Shown piece after piece: positions 27,371-36,141 of a stretch of DNA of 64,000 bases. This stretch comes from Lichenifustis flavocetrariae (GTDB lineage Bacteria; Pseudomonadota; Alphaproteobacteria; Rhizobiales; Beijerinckiaceae). The position numbers were made by a program, and so were the translations under genes. The stretch's first letter is position 1, and each line of letters begins with the position of its first letter. The notes under the pieces are model-generated. The model did not search any database, was not told the origin of the DNA, and was given only the letters and a program-made list of their open reading frames with translations. The stretch covers positions 1-64,000 of the forward strand of contig NZ_JAMOIM010000005.1 in NCBI RefSeq assembly GCF_026130545.1. Direction: 5' to 3'.

Positions 27371-28366
27371 TCAGATGAAGCGCATCACGATTGCCAGGAG
27401 GGCGAGGCTCCCGCATTGGAGCGCACAAGCCACCCGATACAATGTCAGGGCATGTCGGATATCGAGGCTCGTGGCGACAAGGCGGTCGCCGCCGATGAAA
27501 CGATCGTCCACCCTCGCGTCGCCATAGACGCGCGGACCCGCAAGTGCAATCCCAAGCCCCCCGGCCATCGCGGCCTCCGGCCACCCGGCGTTGGGAGACC
27601 TATGATGCCGGGCGTCGCGGAGGGCAGCGCGCAACGCCGCCATGCCGTCCCGGCGAACCAATGCCGCGGCGGTCACAAGCCAGAGAACCGATAAGCGGGA
27701 CGCCGGAAGATTGACAAGATCGTCGAGGCGGGCCGAGGCCCATCCGAAGGCCGCATAGCGCTCCGATCGATGGCCGATCATCGAATCCGCCGTGTTGATC
27801 GCCTTGTAGAGGGCCCCGCCGGGGAGTCCCCCGACGGCAAGCCAAAAAGCCGGAGCGACAATCCCGTCCGAGAAATTCTCGGCCAGGCTTTCGATCGCGG
27901 CGCGGGCGACCCCAGCCTCGTCGAGGTGCATCGGATTGCGGCCGACGATCATCGATACGGCCTGGCGGCCCGCCACAAGGCCGCCGGCATCGAGAGCATC
28001 CGCAACGGCCGCCACATGGGCGTCGAGACTTCGTTGGGCGGGCAGGCTCGCGGCCAGCATTGCCGTCAACAGCCAGCCAGCCGGGTTTCCGACGAGGACC
28101 ACGAACGGACTCGTCACAGCGGCCGTGCCGACCAGCAGCAGGCCGAGCGCCACAACCCCGGAGACGCGGCGTCCCGCAAAGGACCAGGCCGGATTGTTCA
28201 ATCGGCGGTCGAGTCCGCTCAGAAGCGCGCCCATCCAGACCACAGGATGGCGGATACGGCTGAACAGTGGCGCAGGATAGCCAACGACCGCCTCGATCAT
28301 GAGGGCTGCGGCAGTCAGCGCAAACGTGTTCGCCGGCATCAAAACGCTCAAGACCGACAGGCCCAC
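27371..28366 (-). CDS. cbiB: Adenosylcobinamide-phosphate synthase
   Basis: This 331-residue integral membrane enzyme matches CbiB/CobD throughout: HPVVWMGALLSGLDRRLN, IVGRNPMHLDEAGVARAA, ESLAENFSDGIVAPAFW, YKAINTADSMIGHR, and a C-terminal NAGWPEAAMAGGLGIAL. It attaches aminopropanol (phosphate) to adenosylcobyric acid late in cobalamin synthesis. The GTG start has a GAGGAC site. No other cobalamin gene or visible cobalamin riboswitch is in the window. It is 18 bases after ptsH, so it may be read with the PTS genes. Confidence 0.92.
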   Translation of the reverse strand: MGLSVLSVLMPANTFALTAAALMIEAVVGYPAPLFSRIRHPVVWMGALLSGLDRRLNNPAWSFAGRRVSGVVALGLLLVGTAAVTSPFVVLVGNPAGWLLTAMLAASLPAQRSLDAHVAAVADALDAGGLVAGRQAVSMIVGRNPMHLDEAGVARAAIESLAENFSDGIVAPAFWLAVGGLPGGALYKAINTADSMIGHRSERYAAFGWASARLDDLVNLPASRLSVLWLVTAAALVRRDGMAALRAALRDARHHRSPNAGWPEAAMAGGLGIALAGPRVYGDARVDDRFIGGDRLVATSLDIRHALTLYRVACALQCGSLALLAIVMRFI

Positions 28367-28384
28367 GGAACGTCCTCGCCTCGG

Positions 28385-28714
28385 CTATTCGTCCTCGCCG
28401 AAGCGATTGGCGATCAGGGCCGCCAGGGCTTCGACGACGTCCCGAGCCTGTGGGCCGGTGGCACTGATCGTCACAGTCGTGCCCTGGCCGGCCCCCAGCG
28501 TGAGAATACCCATGATGGAAAGCCCGCCAACCGTCTCTCCGCATCGGGAGACTTGAACGTCGGCCTCGTAGGCCTCGACACAATGCACGAACTTGGCGGT
28601 CGCTCGGGCATGCAACCCTTTGCGGTTGACGATCATGCAGGTTTGCGAGGTACGCCCGCCGACTGTAGCCGCGGAGGCCGACACCGGAACATCGTCGCAG
28701 TCGTCGTCGCTCAT
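28385..28714 (-). CDS. ptsH: HPr phosphocarrier protein
   Basis: This 109-residue HPr has the phosphorylatable His35 in NRKGLHARA and the regulatory Ser66 in GGLSIMG, spaced 31 residues apart as in classical HPr (His15/Ser46). An acidic N-terminal extension of about 20 residues is unusual. Its start overlaps the EIIA-Man stop (ATGA). With HprK encoded upstream, it is likely a regulatory phosphorelay protein rather than part of sugar uptake, as in other alphaproteobacteria. Confidence 0.93.
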   Translation of the reverse strand: MSDDDCDDVPVSASAATVGGRTSQTCMIVNRKGLHARATAKFVHCVEAYEADVQVSRCGETVGGLSIMGILTLGAGQGTTVTISATGPQARDVVEALAALIANRFGEDE

Positions 28715-29112
28715 TTGCCTGTCAGGACCCTACTGGCGATATTGATATATTTGCGCCCTGCATCCTGGGCCTGCGTCACGGCCTGATTCAAGGTGGAGAT
28801 ATCGCGCACGGAAGCCAGTTTGATGAGCATCGGGAGATTGATCCCGGCGACGACCTCAACCAAGCCTCCGTTCATGACCGAGATCGCCAGATTCGACGGG
28901 GTCCCGCCGAACATGTCGGTGAGAAGCACGACGCCTTGTCCCGTATCGACCGCAGAAACGGCACGCAAGATATCCTGCCGGCGCTCCTCCATGTCGTCTT
29001 CCGGCCCGATCGTAATCGTCTCGATCTGCTTTTGAGGACCGACAACATGCTCGAGAGCGGCACGAAACTCAGTCGCAAGATGGCCGTGGGTTACGAGCAC
29101 CATGCCGATCAT
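28711..29112 (-). CDS. manX: Mannose-family PTS EIIA protein
   Basis: This 133-residue EIIA-Man domain has the active-site His9 in VTHGH and the LLTDMFGGTPSNLA block. There are no EIIB, EIIC or EIID partners in the window, so it accepts phosphate from HPr in a regulatory branch instead of transporting sugar. The gene order chvI-chvG-hprK-manX-ptsH is that of Rhizobiales, where these proteins link metabolism to envelope signalling. Confidence 0.9.
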   Translation of the reverse strand: MIGMVLVTHGHLATEFRAALEHVVGPQKQIETITIGPEDDMEERRQDILRAVSAVDTGQGVVLLTDMFGGTPSNLAISVMNGGLVEVVAGINLPMLIKLASVRDISTLNQAVTQAQDAGRKYINIASRVLTGK

Positions 29113-29235
29113 TGCGCCGCTCTACCCATACCAAGCACGATCCTGGCCATTCCTTGCCCATATCGTCTTGGCGCCGCATCTTGCGGAAGGCTGCCAAATT
29201 GGCAAGCGAAATAGCTCAAATGGTTCCAATGTGAG

Positions 29236-29715
29236 TTAACCCGTGCCAAGTTTGTGGAAGATGAACCGACAGGCCAGCGGGCCTGGAGAGGCTTCGACAC
29301 GCAGTCGTGCAAGTTCGATGTCGTGAATTCGGACCATCTCACTTGCGGTGTCGGCCGGCAAACGCGGTAGGCACTCGCCAACCGCGCTGAGATCCACCAC
29401 CAGTCTGATGACGCAGCTCTTCTCGAAGGCGAGCCGCGCCAAAGGTTGGGTGCGAAGCTCTATCAGGCCTCCGATTGCCGGATGGGGGCTCGCGATCAAT
29501 CTGCTCCCGGCCCTCACCATGAGGACGCGATCATCTGCGACGAGCCGGGCAAAGCGACCGCGAAGGGCTGCCTCGGCCAGAAGTAAGAGTGCAAGGCTGC
29601 TTTTGCCGGCCCCCGAAGGGCCGCGGATCAGGACACCAGCCTCCCCGATCACCACCGCCGTCGCATGGACGGCTCCGAGGCGATGCGCCACAAGCGGATC
29701 ACCTGGGTGGCTCAC
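29236..29715 (-). CDS. hprK: HPr kinase/phosphorylase, short alphaproteobacterial form
   Basis: This 159-residue protein contains only the catalytic C-terminal domain of HprK. It has the P-loop GPSGAGKS (residues 32-39), the LVADDRV motif and a reduced P'-signature region, and lacks the N-terminal domain of the Firmicute enzyme. It would phosphorylate the conserved serine of HPr. Its ATG overlaps the chvG stop by four bases, coupling it to the sensor kinase. The HPr encoded two genes on keeps the target serine. Confidence 0.9.
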   Translation of the reverse strand: MSHPGDPLVAHRLGAVHATAVVIGEAGVLIRGPSGAGKSSLALLLLAEAALRGRFARLVADDRVLMVRAGSRLIASPHPAIGGLIELRTQPLARLAFEKSCVIRLVVDLSAVGECLPRLPADTASEMVRIHDIELARLRVEASPGPLACRFIFHKLGTG

Positions 29716-31580
29716 TTCACGGGTGCCGCCGGAAGCCAGAGCGTGAAGCGGGCCCCGGAGACCTCAATCGAACGCTCCTCTTCGGCATCGCTTTCGTCGC
29801 GATCCTCAGCCGTCGGCAAGGTCCGATTTTCGGCCCAGATGACGCCCCCATGGGCCTCCATGATCTGCCGCGAAATCGAAAGACCGAGTCCGGAATTCTG
29901 CCCGAATCCATGGTTCGGACGATCCGTGTAGAAGCGCTCGAAGATGCGTTCTAGTGCGTCGGCGGGGATGCCCGGGCCATCATCATCCACCACGATCTCG
30001 ACCCCGGGCTCCTCGTCATCGTCGCGCAGCGGATTGGCCGCGTGGCGAAGGGCCACCCGGACCACGCCCTCCTCCGGCGAAAACGATCGCGCGTTGTCGA
30101 TCAGGTTGTTCAGCACCTGGCCGAGCCGCGAATCGTGGCCCTCGACGACATATCCGACCTGCTCGGACTCGCTGTCCCGATCATCGGGCACGATGTCCAG
30201 CGTCACCGTCACGTCGCCACGCCGCGATACGCCGTTCGCGACCTCGACCACAGCGGTCGCGAGCGCCGCCAGATCGACCAGCTTTTGGCCTCCCCGCGCC
30301 AGTTCGGCATCGAGCCGGGAAGCGTCGGAAATGTCGCTGATCAGCCGATCGAGGCGGCGGACGTCGTGGTTGATAATGGTGAACAGCCGCGCGCGGGACT
30401 CGTCGTTTTTGATCCTGGGCAGCGTTTCCACAGCGCTCCGCAGGGAGGTCAGCGGGTTCTTCAACTCGTGCGCCACATCGGCGGCAAAGCTCTCGATGGC
30501 CTCCATGCGGGTGTAGAGTGCATGGGTCATGTCCCGCAACGCACCGGACAAATGGCCGATCTCGTCGGAACGGCTCGTGAAATCGGGAATTTCCTGCCGG
30601 GAATTCACGCCCCGACGCACCCTCTCGGCTGCCTCGGCAAGGCGGCGCATCGGCCCCGCGATCGTGCCGGCGAGGAACAGAGACAGGAGGAAGGTGACGC
30701 TCGCCGCCACCAGGAACACCCGCACCATGGCCCAACGTTCGGAGGCAATCAGAAGATCGATGTCACCGCCCTGGGTCGACAACAGCAGAGCGCCCCGAAC
30801 GCTATGCGACCGCGTGATCGGGACCGCAACCGAGATGATCGTCTCGCCGCGCGGGTTGATACGCACGATCGACTGCGACCCTCCGCCGAGTGCCGTGGCG
30901 ACTTCGGGGAAGACCCTGGCGCCGAAGAGAGGACGATCGTCGGAAACCGTCGTGTCGGGCGCGGCAAACCGAGGTTTCAGGGCGGTCCAGAACCGCTCCA
31001 ACGCATTGCCCGCGTCGGCGGGCTCACTGTGCGGACTACGGTTTAAGCCGGCCGTGGGCAACGACATCGCCCGCGTATCGAGCAACAGATCAGCGTCGAG
31101 GTCATACACCCGAGCCCTCGTTCGCGTCGGCGAAACGAGGCGGCGCAGCACCGGACCGATCCGGTCAGGGTTGATGGAGAATTCAAGGGCCGAATTCTCG
31201 TCGTCGTTCGGAACGGCGGACTGGCCCGGCGCGAGTTGCAGCAGCTTTTCGGGATCGACCGTCAACGCATCGGTCTGGACCGTCGCCGAGGCCGCGATCG
31301 CAGCCGCGATGATCTCGCCCTGCGCCTGCAGGCTCTGCACCCTGGCATCGATCAGGCCCTCACGGAACTGATTCACATAGAGGAACAGCAGCAGTAGGAC
31401 GAGCAAGCCGCCGAGATTGAGAACGACGATCCGGCGCGTCAGCGACGACGACAAGCGCAGGCCAAGGATTCGAATTGACCGCTTCAAGCGAACGGACCAG
31501 CTGCGTCGACGCGTCCGGTGACGAGTCGACGGAGAGCGGGCCAAACCGCGTTTGACGATGCGCGTGCTCACAGGGGTCAC
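29712..31580 (-). CDS. chvG: Envelope-stress/acid sensor histidine kinase ChvG
   Basis: The 622-residue protein has a basic N-terminus and a first membrane helix (IVVLNLGGLLVLLLLFLYV). A periplasmic sensor domain and a second helix near residue 285 follow, then a HAMP linker and a kinase core. The phosphoacceptor is in DVAHELKNPL (His about 370), with the N box NLIDNARSFS and G boxes DDGPGIP and GLGLS. Together with ChvI it matches the ChvG/ExoS system that controls exopolysaccharide, motility and host-associated genes in Rhizobiales. It ends in an overlap with hprK. Confidence 0.93.
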   Translation of the reverse strand: MTPVSTRIVKRGLARSPSTRHRTRRRSWSVRLKRSIRILGLRLSSSLTRRIVVLNLGGLLVLLLLFLYVNQFREGLIDARVQSLQAQGEIIAAAIAASATVQTDALTVDPEKLLQLAPGQSAVPNDDENSALEFSINPDRIGPVLRRLVSPTRTRARVYDLDADLLLDTRAMSLPTAGLNRSPHSEPADAGNALERFWTALKPRFAAPDTTVSDDRPLFGARVFPEVATALGGGSQSIVRINPRGETIISVAVPITRSHSVRGALLLSTQGGDIDLLIASERWAMVRVFLVAASVTFLLSLFLAGTIAGPMRRLAEAAERVRRGVNSRQEIPDFTSRSDEIGHLSGALRDMTHALYTRMEAIESFAADVAHELKNPLTSLRSAVETLPRIKNDESRARLFTIINHDVRRLDRLISDISDASRLDAELARGGQKLVDLAALATAVVEVANGVSRRGDVTVTLDIVPDDRDSESEQVGYVVEGHDSRLGQVLNNLIDNARSFSPEEGVVRVALRHAANPLRDDDEEPGVEIVVDDDGPGIPADALERIFERFYTDRPNHGFGQNSGLGLSISRQIMEAHGGVIWAENRTLPTAEDRDESDAEEERSIEVSGARFTLWLPAAPVK

Positions 31581-31607
31581 CCAGCCCTCAGGCCAGGGTC
31601 ATGGCGC

Positions 31608-32303
31608 TCATTCCTTGAAGCGATATCCCACGCCATACAGGGTCTCGATCATCTCAAATTCATCGTCCACGACCTTGAACTTCTTACGCAATCTCTTGAT
31701 GTGACTGTCGATCGTTCGATCATCGACATAGACCTGGTCGTCATAGGCGGCATCCATCAAGGCATTTCGGCTCTTGACCACGCCGGGGCGGGTCGCGAGT
31801 GCCTGAAGGATCAGAAATTCGGTGACGGTCAACGTCACGGCCTCGTTCTTCCAGGTGCAGGTGTGGCGTTCGGGGTCCATCTTCAGGTTGCCACGCTCAA
31901 GGAGCTTGGCTTCGGATTCCTTCTGGGCCGCCGCCTCCTTCGGATTGGCGCGGCGGAGGATCGCCTTGACGCGCTCGACGAGCAGTCGCTGGGAAAAAGG
32001 CTTTCGAATGAAATCGTCGGCGCCCATCTTGAGCCCGAACAATTCGTCGATCTCGTCGTCCTTCGAGGTCAGAAAGATCACCGGGAGATCCGATTTCTGC
32101 CGAAGGCGGCGCAGCAGCTCCATGCCGTCCATCCGGGGCATCTTGATATCGAATATCGCGAGATCTGGCGGGCTCGCCTTGAGACCCTCGAGCGCCGCCG
32201 CCCCGTCGGTATAGACCTGGACCCGATAGCCTTCGGCTTCGAGGGAGAGCGAGACGGAAGTGAGGATATTGCGGTCGTCGTCGACGAGAGCGATGGCAGG
32301 CAT
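31608..32303 (-). CDS. chvI: Response regulator ChvI (OmpR family)
   Basis: The 231-residue regulator has an N-terminal receiver domain with the acidic pocket VDDD and phospho-acceptor Asp52 ([11 protein letters not shown]). The switch residue is in IFLTSK and the conserved Lys in IRKPF. The C-terminal winged helix is of OmpR type ([37 protein letters not shown]). Partner ChvG is encoded 27 bases downstream. The pckA gene often found beside chvI in relatives is not present; an ABC ATPase gene diverges instead. Confidence 0.95.
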   Translation of the reverse strand: MPAIALVDDDRNILTSVSLSLEAEGYRVQVYTDGAAALEGLKASPPDLAIFDIKMPRMDGMELLRRLRQKSDLPVIFLTSKDDEIDELFGLKMGADDFIRKPFSQRLLVERVKAILRRANPKEAAAQKESEAKLLERGNLKMDPERHTCTWKNEAVTLTVTEFLILQALATRPGVVKSRNALMDAAYDDQVYVDDRTIDSHIKRLRKKFKVVDDEFEMIETLYGVGYRFKE

Positions 32304-32593
32304 TACGCGCCCCTTCTCAAGGTGTCCGACAGATCCTTGCCGGCTCCGAAATGCAGCAGATGTTATCGGCTCAGCGCATCCCGAAGGCCGTGACCTGTCG
32401 TTTCCAACTTCCGAGGCGAACCGCCGGACATCGGAAGGTGGGGCTTATATAAGGGCAAGTGTGGCGAAATACGAGCAGACGCACCGGGACAGGTTCATTC
32501 TTCGTCGAGGAACCTCATCTTCAGGCTTGCCGGACCGGCCGCATCGGGGGATGTTGAGAGCAGGGCGTCCCTACCGCGCCGCCGGAGAGTGCC

Positions 32594-33373
32594 GTGAGCG
32601 AGCAACCCATCGCGCTGAGCGTGAAAGGCATCGAGAAGCGCTTCGGCGCCTTGGAGGTTCTGAAAGGGATCTCGCTCGACGCCCGCAAGGGCGACGTGAT
32701 CTCCATTCTCGGCGCCAGCGGATCGGGCAAAAGCACGTTTCTGCGGTGTATCAACCTGCTCGAAACACCCGATGCGGGCGAGGTCAGCCTCGGCGGTGAA
32801 ACAATCCGCATGCGTAAAAAGCGGGACGGAACCGCGGCCCCGGCCGACACCGCTCAGGTCGACCGGCTCAGAAGCCGCCTCGGCATGGTGTTTCAGAGCT
32901 TCAATCTCTGGTCGCATATGACGGTTCTCGAGAACGTCATCGAAGCACCCGTTCACGTCCAGAGACGGCCCAAGAGCGAGTGCGTCGCCGAGGCCGAGGC
33001 ATTGCTGGCCAAGGTCGGTATCGCTGAAAAGCGTCATTTCTACCCGTCGCATCTCTCCGGCGGCCAACAGCAACGCGCCGCGATCGCGCGGGCGCTCGCC
33101 ATGCGACCGGAGGTGATGCTGTTTGACGAGCCGACCTCGGCGCTCGACCCGGAACTCGTCGGCGAGGTGCTGCGTGTCATGCGCGCCTTGGCCGAGGAAG
33201 GCCGCACCATGTTGGTCGTCACGCACGAGATGGGCTTTGCCCGCAATGTGTCGAACCGCGTCATCTTCGTCGAAGCCGGACGCATCGAAGCGGATGGGCC
33301 GCCGAGCGAACTCTTCGGCTCCTCCACATCGGAACGCTTTCGCGCATTCATCGGATCGACCCAACATCACTGA
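32594..33373 (+). CDS. Polar-amino-acid/opine-type ABC transporter ATPase, orphan
   Basis: This is a 259-residue ATPase of the HisP/GlnQ/OccP group with Walker [10 protein letters not shown]-loop VFQSFNLW, signature LSGGQQQR, Walker [15 protein letters not shown] and switch His in VVTHEMGFA. The HisP-like insertion between Walker A and the Q-loop is present. No permease or binding protein adjoins it, so it must serve components encoded elsewhere. The start is GTG after GGAGAG. It lies eight bases before the HugZ-like gene and diverges from chvI across 290 bases of shared promoter DNA. Confidence 0.85.
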   Translation: MSEQPIALSVKGIEKRFGALEVLKGISLDARKGDVISILGASGSGKSTFLRCINLLETPDAGEVSLGGETIRMRKKRDGTAAPADTAQVDRLRSRLGMVFQSFNLWSHMTVLENVIEAPVHVQRRPKSECVAEAEALLAKVGIAEKRHFYPSHLSGGQQQRAAIARALAMRPEVMLFDEPTSALDPELVGEVLRVMRALAEEGRTMLVVTHEMGFARNVSNRVIFVEAGRIEADGPPSELFGSSTSERFRAFIGSTQHH

Positions 33374-33380
33374 ACCCACC

Positions 33381-34121
33381 ATGGACGAAGCCGAATCACA
33401 GGAAGCCGCCCTCCTGGCCGAGGCGAAACGGTTGATCCGCACGATCCGGGCCGCAACTCTGGCGACGCTCACGCCGGAAGGCACTCCGTTCGCCAGTCTG
33501 ACGGCGGTCGCGACGATGCCCGATGGGAGCATGATCCTGCTCCTGTCCCAACTTGCGGCGCATACGCGGCAGCTCGATGCCGACGGGCGCTGCTCCATCC
33601 TTCTCGCCCAGGCGGGCCGCGGCGACCCCCTTGCTCACCCTCGCTTGACCCTTGTGGGCGAAGCGGCGCGTTTCGACCCCTCGCAGAGGCCGGAAGCACG
33701 TCGCCGCTTTCTCAGTCGGAACCCCAAGTCAGAGCTTTATGCCGATTTCCCGGATTTCGCGTTTTGGCACTGCGTCCCTCAAGCAGCGCATCTGAACGGC
33801 GGCTTCGGGCGGGCCGCCATCTACGCGGGCGACGCGGTCCTGACCCGGACAGAGGGATGCGAGGCCCTGATCATGCATGAAGAGGGCGCGGTCGCGCATA
33901 TGAATGCGGACCATCGCGATGCCCTGAAGCTTTACGCGACGCGACTGTTGCGGCTCCCGGATCGTGATTGGCGTTTGAGCGGCCTCGATCCCGAGGGGAT
34001 GGATCTCGTCTCGGGCGATCTTACAGGCCGCCTCGTTTTTCCGCAGCCCGTGACTTCGGGAGGCGAGTTGCGGCAGTTGCTCGTGACGCTCGCCGCAGAG
34101 GCCCGCGCGGCGGCGGACTGA
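33381..34121 (+). CDS. HugZ-like heme-utilisation / FMN-binding split-barrel protein
   Basis: From ATG (MDEAESQEAALL), the 246-residue product has a pyridoxamine-phosphate-oxidase-like split barrel (ATLATLTPEGTPFASL, DGRCSILLAQAGRGDPLAHP). A C-terminal DUF2470-type domain follows (EEGAVAHMNADHRDALKLYA). This pairing is that of HugZ-family heme oxygenases and related flavin-binding proteins. Whether it degrades heme here is unknown, as no heme uptake genes are nearby. It probably shares a transcript with the upstream ATPase. Confidence 0.78.
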   Translation: MDEAESQEAALLAEAKRLIRTIRAATLATLTPEGTPFASLTAVATMPDGSMILLLSQLAAHTRQLDADGRCSILLAQAGRGDPLAHPRLTLVGEAARFDPSQRPEARRRFLSRNPKSELYADFPDFAFWHCVPQAAHLNGGFGRAAIYAGDAVLTRTEGCEALIMHEEGAVAHMNADHRDALKLYATRLLRLPDRDWRLSGLDPEGMDLVSGDLTGRLVFPQPVTSGGELRQLLVTLAAEARAAAD

Positions 34122-34149
34122 CGTTCGCTTGGGCGTCGTCCTGGCGGCC

Positions 34150-34902
34150 TCAGTCCGCTCCGGATGAGGCACGCAGAATATCGGAGAGCGGTCGCGCTTC
34201 GGGCGGCTGCTGGACCAAGTCGAGATCCGCCTCGATGTGATCGAGGTGGCGGATCATGGTCGCGGTCGCCAGCGCGGGATCGCGGTTTCGGAGGATGTCG
34301 ATCAGCCCGGCATGCTCGGCATCGCCACATTCGGAATGGGCGGAGTGGCCGTAGAGGGCAATCACGAGCGACGAGCGCGCCACGAGTTCACTCAGGAACT
34401 CATGGAGCACCGGCTGCTTCGCCATGCGGGCGATCGCGAGATGGAACTCGCCGGACATGCGGATCGCCCGACCGCGGTCCTGCGTGTCGAGCGCGTCGCG
34501 ACCCCGTTTTACCAAGGCTTCAAGCGTCGCGATGTCGGCCGCCGTCACACGAAGCGCGGCCCGAGACACTGTGGCGGCTTCAATGATGCGGCGCGCCTCG
34601 AAGAGCGCGCGGGCATCCTCGACGGTGGGGCGGGCAACGGCCGCTCCCTTGTTCCGCGTCAGCACGACCACGCCGTCCCGGGCGAGGGATTGCAATGCGG
34701 CCCGCACCAGTGTGCGGCTCGCGCCGAAGATTCCGCCGAGTTGGTCCTCGGAGAGGCGGGTCCCCGGCATCAGCCTTTGCTCGGCGATCGCGGTCTGGAT
34801 CGCGCGGCAGATCGTGGTCACACGGTTGGAGGGCCGCTTACCGCGATCGGGTGAGCGCTCGGGCGCCAGCGACTCCAGAACATCCATCCCGACCTTGCTC
34901 AC
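34150..34902 (-). CDS. GntR-family regulator (FadR/FCD subfamily)
   Basis: The 250-residue protein has a winged-helix N-terminus (PGTRLSEDQLGGIFGASRTL, RDGVVVLTRNKGAAV) and an all-helical FCD effector domain with metal-binding-type residues (FHLAIARMA, DAEHAGLIDILRNRD). FCD regulators typically sense carboxylates or amino acids. It diverges from the polyamine-type ABC operon, and a TNGTATACNA operator-like site lies between them, so it probably regulates that operon and itself. Confidence 0.85.
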   Translation of the reverse strand: MSKVGMDVLESLAPERSPDRGKRPSNRVTTICRAIQTAIAEQRLMPGTRLSEDQLGGIFGASRTLVRAALQSLARDGVVVLTRNKGAAVARPTVEDARALFEARRIIEAATVSRAALRVTAADIATLEALVKRGRDALDTQDRGRAIRMSGEFHLAIARMAKQPVLHEFLSELVARSSLVIALYGHSAHSECGDAEHAGLIDILRNRDPALATATMIRHLDHIEADLDLVQQPPEARPLSDILRASSGAD

Positions 34903-34963
34903 TCACCCCGGCGTTTGTCGTGACTCCCCAGCAAAGCCCGTGCCCATCTTCCCGCGACGATGA

Positions 34964-34973
34964 TCGTATACAA
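34964..34973. promoter_or_regulatory. Putative GntR/FCD operator
   Basis: TCGTATACAA matches the T-N-G-TATAC-N-A palindromic form bound by many FCD-type GntR proteins. It sits in the divergent region between the GntR gene and the ABC transporter operon, about 60 bases from the regulator's start. Assignment is by pattern only. Confidence 0.45.
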
Positions 34974-35110
34974 TCCAGCCCTCTAATTGGGCACAGTTGC
35001 CGCTCTTTCGGGCTGCGGGCCGCGTGATTGGGCCTCACGGACCGAGATGAACGAGGCATCAATTTGGCACGGGCGTTGCTTCGCTGCTTCCATTCACCGG
35101 AGGCAGCCTC

Positions 35111-36106
35111 GTGCGGCAAGCGGATCTCGAACTCGTTCACCTGACCAAGCGCTACGGCAACACAACGGCTGTCGACGCGATCGACCTGAAGATTCCGGCG
35201 AATTCCTATTGCTGCCTGCTCGGTCCGTCGGGTTGCGGCAAGACCTCGACACTCCGGATGATCGCCGGGCATGAATCGGCAACCGTGGGCGACATCGTAT
35301 TCGGCTCGGCCAATGTCACCAACCTGCCGCCAGCGAAGCGCGGCACCGCGATGATGTTCCAGAGCTATGCTTTGTTTCCCCATCTCAGCTGCGTCGACAA
35401 CGTGTCGTTCTCTCTCAAGATGCGTGGGGTCGACAAGGCAACGCGGCAGGCGCGAGCCCGTCAGCTGTTGAAGCTCGTGGCGATGGATCAATATGGCGAC
35501 CGACTGCCGGCACAGCTCTCCGGCGGCCAGCAGCAGCGCATCGCCCTCGCTCGCGCCCTCATCACCGAACCGCAGATCGTCCTGCTCGACGAGCCGCTGT
35601 CGGCCCTCGACCCGTTCCTGCGCATCAAGATGCGCATGGAGCTGCGTCGCCTGCAGCAGCAGCTCGGTATCATCTTCGTCCATGTCACGCACAGCCAGGA
35701 CGAAGCGATGGCGCTCGCCGACCTGATCGTGATCATGAACAACGGCAAGATCGAACAGGCCGGGGCACCGCGCGACGTTTTCAACCATCCGAACACAGCC
35801 TTCGTGGCGCGCTTCATCGGCGGCCACAATGTGATCCCGACCGTCAACGGGCCGATCGCGGTGCGGGCCGACCGCCTCCTCCTCCGACGGCCGCAGCCGG
35901 GCACCAATGGGCTGATCGATGGCGTTGTCCGGTCGGTCGAGTATCAGGGCACCTATGTGCAGCTGGCCATCGAAGACGGGGATGGGCGCGAGATCACCGC
36001 GACGACCGACGAGACCACGTTTGACCAGACTCCGTTCAACCCGGGCGACCCGATCGCGATCTCCTGGGGCGAGCGCGATGTACACCACCTCAGTCAGGCA
36101 GCCTGA
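35111..36106 (+). CDS. Polyamine-type ABC transporter ATPase (PotA-like)
   Basis: This 331-residue ATPase has Walker A GPSGCGKT, Q-loop MFQSYALFPH, signature LSGGQQQR, Walker B VLLDEPLSALDPF and switch His HVTHSQDEA. A C-terminal TOBE-like domain follows (AVRADRLLL, VEYQGTYVQLAIED). This is the MOI/CUT1 architecture used for spermidine/putrescine and related cations. The GTG start follows GGAGGC. It is the first gene of a four-component import operon whose binding protein and two permeases follow. Confidence 0.85.
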   Translation: MRQADLELVHLTKRYGNTTAVDAIDLKIPANSYCCLLGPSGCGKTSTLRMIAGHESATVGDIVFGSANVTNLPPAKRGTAMMFQSYALFPHLSCVDNVSFSLKMRGVDKATRQARARQLLKLVAMDQYGDRLPAQLSGGQQQRIALARALITEPQIVLLDEPLSALDPFLRIKMRMELRRLQQQLGIIFVHVTHSQDEAMALADLIVIMNNGKIEQAGAPRDVFNHPNTAFVARFIGGHNVIPTVNGPIAVRADRLLLRRPQPGTNGLIDGVVRSVEYQGTYVQLAIEDGDGREITATTDETTFDQTPFNPGDPIAISWGERDVHHLSQAA

Positions 36107-36141
36107 TTGATCGCTGCTCAACATTGTTAAAGAGGAACACC

